Source: an uncultured Bacillota bacterium (GTDB lineage: Bacteria; Bacillota; Clostridia; Peptostreptococcales; Anaerovoracaceae). From it: a stretch of DNA of 8,449 nucleotides. This document shows positions 1 to 6,452 of this stretch, piece after piece. Every line of letters begins with the position of its first letter. Position 1 is the first letter of the stretch. The notes under the pieces were generated by a model, which saw nothing but the letters and a program-made list of their open reading frames with translations, was not told where the DNA came from and ran no database searches. The stretch spans positions 1-8,449 of the forward strand of contig CAMKAM010000061.1 of the NCBI GenBank assembly GCA_946410475.1. The letters are read 5' to 3'. Made by a program: the position numbers and the translations under genes.

Positions 1-1503
1 GTCATCGCTGAAGCAGCTGATGTCGAAGTATTCGCCGGCCTTTTCGGCGAGCGCCGCAGGTGCGAACGGACGGAACGATTCTCTGTATTTGATGCTCAGG
101 TTGAGGTGCGACTGCATCTTATCCGAGCGCGGATCCGCTATGATGCTCCTGGCGCCGAGCGCCCTCGGTCCGTATTCCATCCTGCCGTGGAAGAGACCGA
201 TGACCTTCTGGTCCGCGAGCAGGCGGGCTGCGGTGCGGGGCAGGCTCTCCTTTTCGGGGGTGCGTTCGGATGGACCGGCAGGGCAGATGTGATATGGCGC
301 GCCGATGCCGTCAAGGAAGCCGCATATCTCTTCTGTTGAGAAGGACGGCCCGAGCAGGCTGCCTTTCTGCGAATCCGCCTTAGCCACCGGGCATCCGGTT
401 TCCTGAGAACTATTTCCCGGCTTTGGCCGAGGCATCCCAAGTTCCATATATCTGTATGCCAGCGCGGCGCCGAGCGCCCCTCCGGCGTCTCCGGCAGCGG
501 GCTGTACCCAGATGTCGTCGAAAATGCCCTCGCGCGCGATGAGGCCGTTGGCCACGCAGTTGAGCGCGACGCCGCCAGCCATGACGAGTTGTCTTTTGCC
601 GGTAAGGCCGCGGGCGGTGCGGGCGAGTTTTATCATGATCTCTTCAGTGACGGCCTGAGCAGAGGCCGCGATGTCCATCTCGCGTTTCGTGATAGTATCC
701 TCAGGCGCGCGGCGCGGTCCGCCGAAGAGGGCCGCGAAGGCGTCGTTCGTCATCGCTCTGCCGTACTGGTAATCAAAATAGTCGAGGTCCAGACGGAACG
801 ATCCGTCGTCTTTGATATCTATCAGCTTGCTCCTGATCAGGTCGGCGTACACAGGTTCGCCGTAGGGCGCGAGCCCCATCAGTTTGTAGTCGCCGTAGTT
901 GACGCGGAAACCGCAGAAATACGTGAACGCGCTGTAGAGCAGTCCGAGCGAGTGCGGGTATCCGATCGTTCTCAGCAAGCGGATATCGCTGCCTTCCCCG
1001 ACGCCGATCGCAGTCGTGTCCCACTCGCCGACGCCGTCGACGGTGAGGATGGCTGCTTCTTCGAACGGGGAAGGATAGAAGGCTGATGCTGCGTGTGAGA
1101 TGTGGTGGCGGCAGACGTGGAGCCTGTCGTCTTTTCCGATCCTGCCGAGGAGGTCGCGAAGTATCTTTTCGATCCACATCTTTTCGCCGAATGCCGATCC
1201 GGGGGACTGTATCGGTGCGTCTGCCCCCTGCACGGCTTCAGGGTCTTCTGCGCTCGCTGCGCGGGCATTGCAAACAGTCCTGTCCAGAGTGAGGACAGGA
1301 TCGTCGTAGTATATGACGGCGTCCAGCTGTGCCGGAGCGATGCCGGCTTCCCTGAGACAGTAGCCGATCGCGTTCACGGGGATCCGGCGGTCTGCCTTGA
1401 TCCTGGTGAAGCGTTCCTCCTGGGCCGCCGCCAGTATCTCGTCGTCATTTATGAGGGCTGCCGCCGAGTCGTGGTAAAGTGCGGATATTCCGAGGATGTA
1501 CAT
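1..1503 (-). CDS. NodU/CmcH/TobZ-family carbamoyltransferase, C-terminus cut by window edge
   Basis: The reverse strand is open from ATG at 1503 to the window edge: 501 codons with no stop. The N-terminus MYILGISALYHDSAAAL is the Kae1/ASKHA-like opening of the NodU family. It is followed by QEERFTRIKADRRIP, the metal-binding HHISHAAS (133-140), TVDGVGEW (154-161), MAGGVALN (308-315) and QPAAGDAGGALG (334-345). The YrdC-like C-terminal part begins with GRMEYGPRALGARS (440-453) and RESFRPFAP (474-482). In characterised relatives such as TobZ, the YrdC-like part makes carbamoyl-adenylate from carbamoyl phosphate and ATP, and the Kae1-like part passes the carbamoyl group to a hydroxyl, usually on a sugar. 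Family members are usually about 550-620 residues, so roughly 50-120 are missing here. A Pro/Ser/Gly-rich linker (about 357-384) separates the two halves. Translation is coupled to the upstream SGNH gene. The family call is firm; the acceptor substrate is unknown. Confidence 0.95.
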   Translation of the reverse strand, partial: MYILGISALYHDSAAALINDDEILAAAQEERFTRIKADRRIPVNAIGYCLREAGIAPAQLDAVIYYDDPVLTLDRTVCNARAASAEDPEAVQGADAPIQSPGSAFGEKMWIEKILRDLLGRIGKDDRLHVCRHHISHAASAFYPSPFEEAAILTVDGVGEWDTTAIGVGEGSDIRLLRTIGYPHSLGLLYSAFTYFCGFRVNYGDYKLMGLAPYGEPVYADLIRSKLIDIKDDGSFRLDLDYFDYQYGRAMTNDAFAALFGGPRRAPEDTITKREMDIAASAQAVTEEIMIKLARTARGLTGKRQLVMAGGVALNCVANGLIAREGIFDDIWVQPAAGDAGGALGAALAYRYMELGMPRPKPGNSSQETGCPVAKADSQKGSLLGPSFSTEEICGFLDGIGAPYHICPAGPSERTPEKESLPRTAARLLADQKVIGLFHGRMEYGPRALGARSIIADPRSDKMQSHLNLSIKYRESFRPFAPAALAEKAGEYFDISCFSDD

Positions 1504-3158
1504 CACAGATCTCCTTTGATCACATCATAAACTATTTCCGCTATCTTCGCGGCGCCCGCTTCAGAGTAGTGCCCCTGATCGACGAACATGCCGCTCACAT
1601 CGTGGAACAGGCGGAGAAGGTCGTAGTAGAAGTCATCGCTCGAGGTATTGTCTGTGAATGATCTCCCGATCCATCCGGAGTCTGTGACGAACATGAGATT
1701 GTGCTCGAAATCCGGGTCCGGCTTGAATCCGTTGATCGGCTGCAGGAAGCAGAAAAACTTTGCGCCTTCGGCTTCTGCGATCATCTTGGAGTAGCCCTCT
1801 ATACGCTTCCAGTAGTCGAAGACCCTCTCATCGCGGAACTTTTCGAATTTGTTTGCGGGCGAGCCGGTGTCGTTCAGCCCGCTCAGCGTTATCACTATAT
1901 CCGGAGCCAGACGTTTTATATCCCTGGTGAGGCGCACGAGCTCCTCTGCGGCGTCGGCTTTCTCTTTCGCGCCGTTGTAGATCACTGTCCTTTTGCCGTT
2001 CGCCTCACAGAGGCGCTGCAGCTTTGACGCCCAGCTCTCGAAACGGAAGACGTCGGTCGACGTGCTGCCGCCGAGTACCATTATCTTTGTATCCGCTGCC
2101 GCCTCATCGCCGTAGACCGCCCAGCCCGGCTTGCCGCCGAGAGGGGTGTAGTCGATGCTCGCCTCGAGCATGCGGTCGTATTCGTAATCTATCTCGCCGT
2201 AAGCCATCGGTCTGTCGTAACATGATTTCCCTGTGGTGGCAAAGTTGCCGTATTCCGGGGAGAAGCCGAGCTCCTTCGCGGCCTCGGCAGCATCGAACCT
2301 GATCTTTCTGTCGAAGGAGTGGACGATCAGAGTGCTTTTTGCCGGGTCTTCATCGGCGAGGTCGTAGATATCTTCGGGTGTGACATACCTGTTTGCCTGT
2401 AAGCCGAAAGTCCTAAGGCATTTTTCGATCAGTTCTCCGGCCATGGGTTCTTTGCAGCAGAGAAGTATCCTGCGGTTTTCATTCATAGCTTTGTTGAGCA
2501 TAATGAAAGTATCCGATGCCCACATGTCGGGGCGGCGGATGAATTCGTATATGTAAAGGTCGCCGCTGTATCCGCAGCGCTCGAGATAAGCAGGTATGTC
2601 TTCGGGATCGTGATAGCGGGTCGGCGTCACGATGATCGACGACGCCATGTTCGGATCGGCCGGGTCGAACTGTTTGATGGGGAGTCCCAAAACTTCATCG
2701 GGCATGTCGCCTGCCTTGTCAGTAACAAGGAAGCCGTCGATACGGATGCCCCGTTTCGTGAAGCGTTTCAGAAGCGTCCACGCGTGAGCGCCAGCTCCGT
2801 AGAGCCAGTGGCTTCCTTCGTACAGATCCGGGTGATAGTCGAACATATCACGAAGGCGCAGACCTTCGCCCCATTTCAGAGCGTCGTCCATGACCTTCCG
2901 CGGGACCTCGTCATCGAAAGCCAGCAGGGCGTTATCCAGCTTGGAGAGATCCCCGGCGCTGATGACGGGAAGCCTCATTATACTGTTCCCGCAGGCGGGC
3001 TCTCCGGCGAATGTGTCAGTACATGACACGAAGCCTTTCACCGGCAGGCATCTGTAAGCAAGATAAGTGAACGTCCAGGATGCGCGTTTGCTAGTATCCC
3101 AAACATATATATCCTTGTCGGCAAGGTCTGTTTTCAGTGTTTGGATGTGTTTTATCAT
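1503..3158 (-). CDS. Multidomain protein with C-terminal SGNH-type hydrolase/acyltransferase domain
   Basis: This is a 551-residue soluble protein with no signal peptide or membrane segment. The C-terminal third is an SGNH domain: block I is LGGSTSTD (362-369), with S365 as candidate nucleophile and GGS in place of the usual GDS. Block II is YNG (G396), block III is SGLND (N429), and block V is DQGH (D527, H530). All four catalytic positions are therefore present. The first 340 residues look like consecutive Rossmann-like segments: IYVWDTSKRA near 17-26, WLYGAGAHAWTLLKRF at 118-133 with IDGFLVTD after it, and a third unit starting at RRILLCCKEP (229-238). The middle unit resembles nucleotide-binding segments found in bacterial polysaccharide-modification proteins. 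The likely role is adding or removing an ester group on a glycan or small molecule, as partner of the coupled carbamoyltransferase (inference). A weak Shine-Dalgarno (AGGGA) precedes the ATG. Confidence 0.8.
   Translation of the reverse strand: MIKHIQTLKTDLADKDIYVWDTSKRASWTFTYLAYRCLPVKGFVSCTDTFAGEPACGNSIMRLPVISAGDLSKLDNALLAFDDEVPRKVMDDALKWGEGLRLRDMFDYHPDLYEGSHWLYGAGAHAWTLLKRFTKRGIRIDGFLVTDKAGDMPDEVLGLPIKQFDPADPNMASSIIVTPTRYHDPEDIPAYLERCGYSGDLYIYEFIRRPDMWASDTFIMLNKAMNENRRILLCCKEPMAGELIEKCLRTFGLQANRYVTPEDIYDLADEDPAKSTLIVHSFDRKIRFDAAEAAKELGFSPEYGNFATTGKSCYDRPMAYGEIDYEYDRMLEASIDYTPLGGKPGWAVYGDEAAADTKIMVLGGSTSTDVFRFESWASKLQRLCEANGKRTVIYNGAKEKADAAEELVRLTRDIKRLAPDIVITLSGLNDTGSPANKFEKFRDERVFDYWKRIEGYSKMIAEAEGAKFFCFLQPINGFKPDPDFEHNLMFVTDSGWIGRSFTDNTSSDDFYYDLLRLFHDVSGMFVDQGHYSEAGAAKIAEIVYDVIKGDL
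1511..1517 (-). promoter_or_regulatory. Ribosome binding site of the carbamoyltransferase, inside the SGNH gene
   Basis: On the minus strand this reads AAAGGAG, with 7 bases before the ATG at 1503. It lies within the last codons of the SGNH gene, whose TGA (1505-1503) shares a base with the ATG (1503-1501) as TGATG. A strong site placed here supports the chosen start and implies stop-start translational coupling. Confidence 0.85.
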
Positions 3159-3165
3159 CGATCCC

Positions 3166-3198
3166 TATTGCAATATCATAACAGTATCAGTTGCAATT
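3166..3198. promoter_or_regulatory. Two TTGCAA palindromic boxes in the SGNH gene leader
   Basis: TATTGCAATA (3166-3175) is a perfect 10-bp palindrome. A second TTGCAATT lies at 3191-3198. Their TTGCAA cores are 23 bp apart, close to two helical turns. They sit between the predicted -10 box and the SGNH start, where a repressor could act. No regulator has been identified; this is a pattern observation only. Confidence 0.35.
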
Positions 3199-3199
3199 G

Positions 3200-3228
3200 A
3201 TTATATCACAAGAACCGCGACATAAGAA
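3200..3228 (-). promoter_or_regulatory. Putative promoter of the SGNH-carbamoyltransferase operon
   Basis: On the minus strand there is a consensus TATAAT (3205-3200) preceded by TG one base upstream, giving the extended -10 form TGATATAAT. A weak -35 hexamer TTCTTA (3228-3223) lies 17 bp upstream. Transcription would start near 3193, leaving a leader of about 35 nt before the ATG at 3158. The extended -10 compensates for the poor -35. Confidence 0.6.
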
Positions 3229-3233
3229 CCGCG
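3207..3233. repeat. Near-perfect 13-bp direct repeat over the -35/spacer region
   Basis: CACAAGAACCGCG (3207-3219) and CATAAGAACCGCG (3221-3233) differ at one base and are offset by 14 bp. They cover the spacer and -35 of the predicted SGNH promoter. This could be a tandem activator or repressor site, or simply a slippage duplication. Confidence 0.5.
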
Positions 3234-3236
3234 GGC

Positions 3237-3256
3237 GTCACTCCTTGTCACTCCTT
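3237..3256. repeat. Perfect 10-bp tandem duplication at the EamA stop codon
   Basis: GTCACTCCTT occurs twice in a row (3237-3246 and 3247-3256). The second copy contains the reverse complement of the EamA gene's TGA stop (3250-3248). On the coding strand this places a second AAGGAGTGA just after the stop. It is most simply a small replication-slippage duplication with no effect on the protein. Confidence 0.6.
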
Positions 3257-4183
3257 CAGGGCAAGTATGCTCGTCGCGATGATGACTATGGTTCCGCCCG
3301 CGAGCTGGAGCGGGGCAAGAGTCCTTCCGAGAAGGATCACTGAGAATATCACCGAAGTGAGCGGCAGGATGTTCTCGAACATCGATACCATGCTGACAGA
3401 CAGTCTTCCGATGGCAAAGATGTAGCCGTAGTTGCCGATGATGATGAAGGCGACGGCGCTGATGACGATGACCGCGAGGAACTGCGGGCTGGCGTCGTAT
3501 TTGCCGGGGCCCATGAATGCGACGATCGGCATGAGGAATACGGCTCCGGATGTGAAGACCCCGGTCAGGATCTGAGTTTCGGAGTATCTTTCCTCGAGCG
3601 GTTTGAGAAGGGCGATGTAGCCCGCCCAAAGGCATGCCGCTGCGAACATCATGACAGTGCCCCTGACGTTGATGCCGAACGGCGAGCCGCAGACTATGAA
3701 ATAGACGCCGGCAACGGATACGAGGGCGCAGCCTATCTTCAGCGGCGTCAGGCTGCTGCGGAAGAATATGCGGTCGAAGACCATTCCGATGATCGGCACG
3801 AACGCCATGATAAGAGAAGCGAACGCTGCCGAAGTCAGGTCGGTCCCTATGCTTTCCGCCGTGAAATACAGCGAGCAGCCGACGGCTCCTGTCAGAAGGA
3901 AACGGGGGACGTCTGCCGCCCGGACGCGGCCCTGTGTCTGGCTGTCCTGATCCGTGCCGACAGATCTGCGGCGGATCGTTTCCCTGCGGCGGATCGCCGC
4001 CGACACGCACAGCATGACTGCGGCGCAGACCGCTATCCGGATGAACGAAAAAAGCTGGGGCGAGATATATTCGGTCGCATATTCGATGAATATGTAATCC
4101 AGTCCCCATGAAAAATTCACTGCTGTGATCGCCGCTATCCCGGCTGCTTTTCCTGTTCGCTTTCCTGCGTTGCCTGAGTCCAT
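3248..4183 (-). CDS. EamA/DMT-superfamily transporter, ten transmembrane helices
   Basis: From ATG at 4183 the protein has 311 residues and shows the two-fold EamA repeat. Helices are approximately 13-34, 42-63, 92-110, 118-140, 147-164, 173-193, 205-224, 235-258, 264-285 and 289-309. The second half carries the usual EamA pattern (LWAGYIALLKPLEERY; FENILPLTSVIFSVILLG). DMT proteins export or import small metabolites such as amino acids or purines across the cytoplasmic membrane; the substrate cannot be read here. A strongly basic loop (64-91, with IRRRETIRRR) joins helices 2 and 3 on the predicted cytoplasmic side. An in-frame TTG at 4219 would add 12 residues, but that TTG falls exactly on a predicted -35 box and has no ribosome binding site, so the ATG at 4183 is preferred. 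The ATG itself has no good Shine-Dalgarno. The next gene downstream on this strand is 89 bp away. Confidence 0.88.
   Translation of the reverse strand: MDSGNAGKRTGKAAGIAAITAVNFSWGLDYIFIEYATEYISPQLFSFIRIAVCAAVMLCVSAAIRRRETIRRRSVGTDQDSQTQGRVRAADVPRFLLTGAVGCSLYFTAESIGTDLTSAAFASLIMAFVPIIGMVFDRIFFRSSLTPLKIGCALVSVAGVYFIVCGSPFGINVRGTVMMFAAACLWAGYIALLKPLEERYSETQILTGVFTSGAVFLMPIVAFMGPGKYDASPQFLAVIVISAVAFIIIGNYGYIFAIGRLSVSMVSMFENILPLTSVIFSVILLGRTLAPLQLAGGTIVIIATSILALKE
3966..3996. repeat. 13-bp direct repeat inside the EamA gene coding for IRRR twice
   Basis: CTGCGGCGGATCG occurs at 3966-3978 and 3984-3996, an offset of 18 bp or six codons. It encodes the duplicated IRRR in the basic loop between helices 2 and 3. 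The offset keeps the reading frame, consistent with an in-frame microduplication that raised the positive charge of a cytoplasmic loop. Confidence 0.55.
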
Positions 4184-4190
4184 TTCCCAT

Positions 4191-4219
4191 ATTCTATCAA
4201 CACGCCGCGGCTTCTTCAA
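4191..4219 (-). promoter_or_regulatory. Putative promoter of the EamA transporter (near-leaderless)
   Basis: The minus strand reads TTGAAG (4219-4214), a 17-bp spacer, then TAGAAT (4196-4191) with an extended TGA before it. Transcription would begin about 4184-4185, one or two bases before the ATG at 4183, so the mRNA may be leaderless. This fits the absence of a Shine-Dalgarno. Confidence 0.5.
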
Positions 4220-4226
4220 GTAATGA

Positions 4227-4256
4227 GTTACATGTTCGCGTCCGATGGTGTATACT
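4227..4256 (+). promoter_or_regulatory. Putative promoter of the NlpC/P60-HAD operon
   Basis: TATACT (4251-4256) is a good -10 box. GTTACA (4227-4232) matches four of six -35 bases at an 18-bp spacing. A start near 4263 gives a leader of about 55 nt before the ATG at 4318. The promoter lies back to back with the EamA promoter. Confidence 0.45.
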
Positions 4257-4317
4257 AAAAAATGGTTTATGTGGTAGTAACGACTAGTTTATCGACTTGG
4301 AAGGATGGCAGAAAAGA

Positions 4318-5583
4318 ATGCAAACAATGACAGCAAGAACTACTGGGAAAAGGATCATCAGGAAAGCCATGGCATTATGTCTGGCGGCAGTGTGCTTCGT
4401 GACCATGAGTCTGGGCGTCTCGCCCGCGATGGCAGATGACGGGGCAGGAAGCATGACAATAAAGCTGAACGCGGAAGCAAACAGCCCGACGAGCATAAGG
4501 CTGACATGGACAGACGCCGCGACTGAGGAGCAGCCGGTAAAAGAGTACAGAGTATACCGTGTCGTCGATGGGAAAAGACAAATGATCAGAGATGGAGTTT
4601 CGGACAGGAGCTGCCTGATAGACGGTCTCTCCCCTGCGACAGAATATACATTCTATATCGAAGCTTGGGGGGAAAAGGCTGAGAGCGCTGAAGAAGAAGG
4701 ATCTTCAGCTGTACTGCAGATGGTGGCTTATTCGAACAACGCCGGATGCACGACGCCAAAGCAGACAGCGACGGTGAAGGGGCTTACGAAAACCATCAAG
4801 AAGAAAGCAAGATACACAGCAAGGGCGCACGTCAGCGTTTCCGGCACCATGGGCAGCCCGGTGCTCCTGCAGTATTACAACGGCTCGAAGTGGGTGACGA
4901 AAAAGACGATCTCGACAGCGGATACCGCAGGGACGCAGACTGTGAAAGTCGTCTTCCCGAATCTTTGGTGGAAAAAGACGAAGACGAAGTGGCGCTATGT
5001 GGTGAAGGCCGGTGAACAGAACACAGAGGCTGTTTATGGAACGGTCGTCCTGAAGACACTGAAGTACTATCAGAACCCGGAGCGTTACGTACAGATCAAG
5101 AACAAGATCTCGAAGCACGGCCACAAATATTACACTGCGCCGGTGCTTACCAATAACATGTCTACGAGAAAGCAGCACGTCGAGGCGATGATCAAAACGG
5201 CGAGGAAATATCTTGGCGATCCGTATGTCGTATGCAGATCGCGTGCGCCGGGCAAAGGCGTGGACTGCTCGGGACTCGTCATGCAGGCGTGCTACGGAGC
5301 GGGCGTCGATCTCTGGCCGTCGAATCCGTGGAGGCACAGATTCCCGAAGTACGAGTACGAGTCGAGACGTATCGCGAAGATGAAGACGCTGAAGACTGTA
5401 AAGTGGAAGGATAGGAAGCGCGGGGACCTGATCTTCTATTCGAGAGGCGGCAGAGTGATGCACGTCGCGATATATATCGGACGCGGAAGGATAATCCATT
5501 CGTCGTACCCGAATGTGCGCATCTCCAGGGCGAAGAACCCGACATGGGGAAGGATAACGAGGGTCGCTCGCGTATTCAACTGA
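4318..5583 (+). CDS. Secreted FnIII + NlpC/P60 (C40) peptidoglycan endopeptidase
   Basis: This is a 421-residue exported protein. Residues 1-39 form a signal peptide: basic KRIIRK, a hydrophobic core, and cleavage after AMA before DD. Residues 45-117 are a fibronectin type III domain (IRLTWTD, YRVYRV, LSPATEYTFYIEAW). A short acidic linker and a lysine/tryptophan-rich beta-type segment (about 150-249) follow. The NlpC/P60 domain fills 282-421, with the catalytic cysteine in VDCSGLVM (C317), GDLIF, the histidine in MHVAIYIG (H382) and a third polar residue H394. NlpC/P60 enzymes cut the peptide stems of peptidoglycan; the FnIII and basic segments probably hold the enzyme in the wall. The ATG at 4318 is preferred: GGAAGG lies 13 bases upstream, whereas the in-frame TTG at 4297 has no ribosome binding site before it and would lengthen the leader. 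The HAD gene follows after 20 bp. Confidence 0.9.
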   Translation: MQTMTARTTGKRIIRKAMALCLAAVCFVTMSLGVSPAMADDGAGSMTIKLNAEANSPTSIRLTWTDAATEEQPVKEYRVYRVVDGKRQMIRDGVSDRSCLIDGLSPATEYTFYIEAWGEKAESAEEEGSSAVLQMVAYSNNAGCTTPKQTATVKGLTKTIKKKARYTARAHVSVSGTMGSPVLLQYYNGSKWVTKKTISTADTAGTQTVKVVFPNLWWKKTKTKWRYVVKAGEQNTEAVYGTVVLKTLKYYQNPERYVQIKNKISKHGHKYYTAPVLTNNMSTRKQHVEAMIKTARKYLGDPYVVCRSRAPGKGVDCSGLVMQACYGAGVDLWPSNPWRHRFPKYEYESRRIAKMKTLKTVKWKDRKRGDLIFYSRGGRVMHVAIYIGRGRIIHSSYPNVRISRAKNPTWGRITRVARVFN

Positions 5584-5603
5584 TAGAAAAGAGGAAATGA
5601 AGG

Positions 5604-6260
5604 ATGGCTGACATTAAGATAAAAGGAATGATATTCGATATGGACGGCGTCATCGTCGATTCGATGTCCATGTGGAGGGGGATCCTTCCGGGCATCTCCG
5701 AGGAACTGGGCATAGAGATAGACGAGGAACTGAGCAGTCAGGTCCAGGCTATGAGCATAGCCATTTCTTCGCAGTTCATCGTAGACAAATTCGGTCTCGA
5801 TATCACGCCGGAAGAGATAATCGAAAAGGTGAACAGGAAGATAACTGCTTTCTACAGGAACTACGCGACGCTCAAGCCGGGCGCACACGACCTGATGCCG
5901 CTGGTCAGGATGAAGCAGATCAAAGTGTGCCTGGCGACGGCGACGCCGAAGGACCTTGCGAGCGCGGCGCTGAACAAGAACGACATCCGCGAGTCTTTCC
6001 CGAAGATCATCACCGTGGGTGAGATCGGCAAGGGAAAGGCGGAGCCGGACATTTTCGAGGCGGCGCTGGATTATCTCGGGACAGCTCCGGAAGAAACGCT
6101 GGTCGTCGAGGATTCCGAGATCGCGATCAGGACTGCTCACGATCTGGGCATGAAGACCTGCGCTGTATACGATGGTGTGAACGACAGCCTGCTCGATACA
6201 GTAAGCGACATAGTCGACATCAAGATCCGCAGCCTGAATGAATTGATAGAGTACATCTAG
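5604..6260 (+). CDS. HAD-superfamily hydrolase, beta-phosphoglucomutase-like
   Basis: This 218-residue cytoplasmic protein belongs to HAD subfamily I. Motif I is FDMDGVIVDS with nucleophile D12 and acid/base D14. A helical cap covers about 20-90. Motif II is LATAT (T112), motif III is GKAEPD (K145) and motif IV is VVEDS (E169, D170). The GKAEPDIFEAAL and EDSEIAIRTAHDLGM runs are typical of the phosphoglycolate phosphatase / beta-phosphoglucomutase group. It removes or moves phosphate on a small sugar phosphate or similar metabolite; the exact substrate is not deducible. GAGGAAATGAAGG before the ATG is a good ribosome binding site. Co-transcription with the wall hydrolase is likely because only 20 bp separate them and the terminator comes after this gene. 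A functional link to wall turnover is inference. Confidence 0.92.
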   Translation: MADIKIKGMIFDMDGVIVDSMSMWRGILPGISEELGIEIDEELSSQVQAMSIAISSQFIVDKFGLDITPEEIIEKVNRKITAFYRNYATLKPGAHDLMPLVRMKQIKVCLATATPKDLASAALNKNDIRESFPKIITVGEIGKGKAEPDIFEAALDYLGTAPEETLVVEDSEIAIRTAHDLGMKTCAVYDGVNDSLLDTVSDIVDIKIRSLNELIEYI

Positions 6261-6331
6261 GGAAGAGCGGCTGCCCCGGCATCAGGCAAACGGCAGTAAG
6301 CGAAGAAGCAAGCAGATAAAAGATAACGGAT

Positions 6332-6356
6332 CGGCCCGCCGCGCGGGCCGGTTTTT
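6332..6356 (+). terminator. Rho-independent terminator of the NlpC/P60-HAD operon
   Basis: A perfect 8-bp stem, CGGCCCGC (6332-6339) with GCGGGCCG (6343-6350) around a 3-base loop, is followed by G and then five T residues (6352-6356). It lies 71 bp after the HAD stop and just before the next promoter. Confidence 0.93.
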
Positions 6357-6367
6357 GTTGTAAAATA

Positions 6368-6415
6368 ATTCCAATTATCTATTGACATATATTTCCAATT
6401 GGTATATATTGGAAT
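6368..6415. repeat. Three TTCCAAT boxes over the ydbC-like promoter
   Basis: ATTCCAAT occurs at 6368-6375, TTTCCAAT at 6392-6399 (inside the palindrome CCAATTGG, 6395-6402), and the inverted copy ATTGGAAT at 6408-6415. The boxes lie respectively upstream of the -35, within the spacer, and across the -10 and start. The first two are exactly 24 bp apart. The arrangement suggests a dimeric repressor or autoregulator; its identity is unknown. Confidence 0.6.
6382..6410 (+). promoter_or_regulatory. Strong sigma-A-type promoter of the YdbC/PC4-like gene
   Basis: TTGACA (6382-6387), a perfect -35, is followed by an optimal 17-bp spacer and TATATT (6405-6410). Transcription should start near 6417, giving a leader of about 36 nt. 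The preceding terminator isolates this unit from upstream transcription. Confidence 0.88.
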
Positions 6416-6452
6416 TGCTCTAAGGGAATACTTGGAGAAAGGAGATGATCGG

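Noticed and set aside
589..1177. Open frames of 134-165 codons on both strands within 589-1177
   Set aside because: All lie inside the carbamoyltransferase frame, which contains the conserved HHISHAAS and DGVGEW motifs in the same stretch.
3201..4190. 329-codon open frame on the minus strand overlapping the EamA gene
   Set aside because: It is rich in Arg, His and Pro and has no membrane segments or family pattern. The overlapping frame gives a clear ten-helix EamA protein.
4705..5499. 264-codon open frame antisense to the NlpC/P60 gene
   Set aside because: It has an Arg/Leu/Ser-rich composition with no family pattern, while the sense frame has the full catalytic set and a signal peptide.
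5436..6140. 234-codon open frame antisense across the NlpC/P60-HAD junction
   Set aside because: It crosses two convincing sense genes and shows no domain. It is a by-product of codon bias.
6399..6452. TTG start at 6399 for the YdbC-like gene
   Set aside because: It lies in the promoter spacer upstream of the -10 box, so it would not be in the transcript. The ATG at 6453 has a perfect ribosome binding site.
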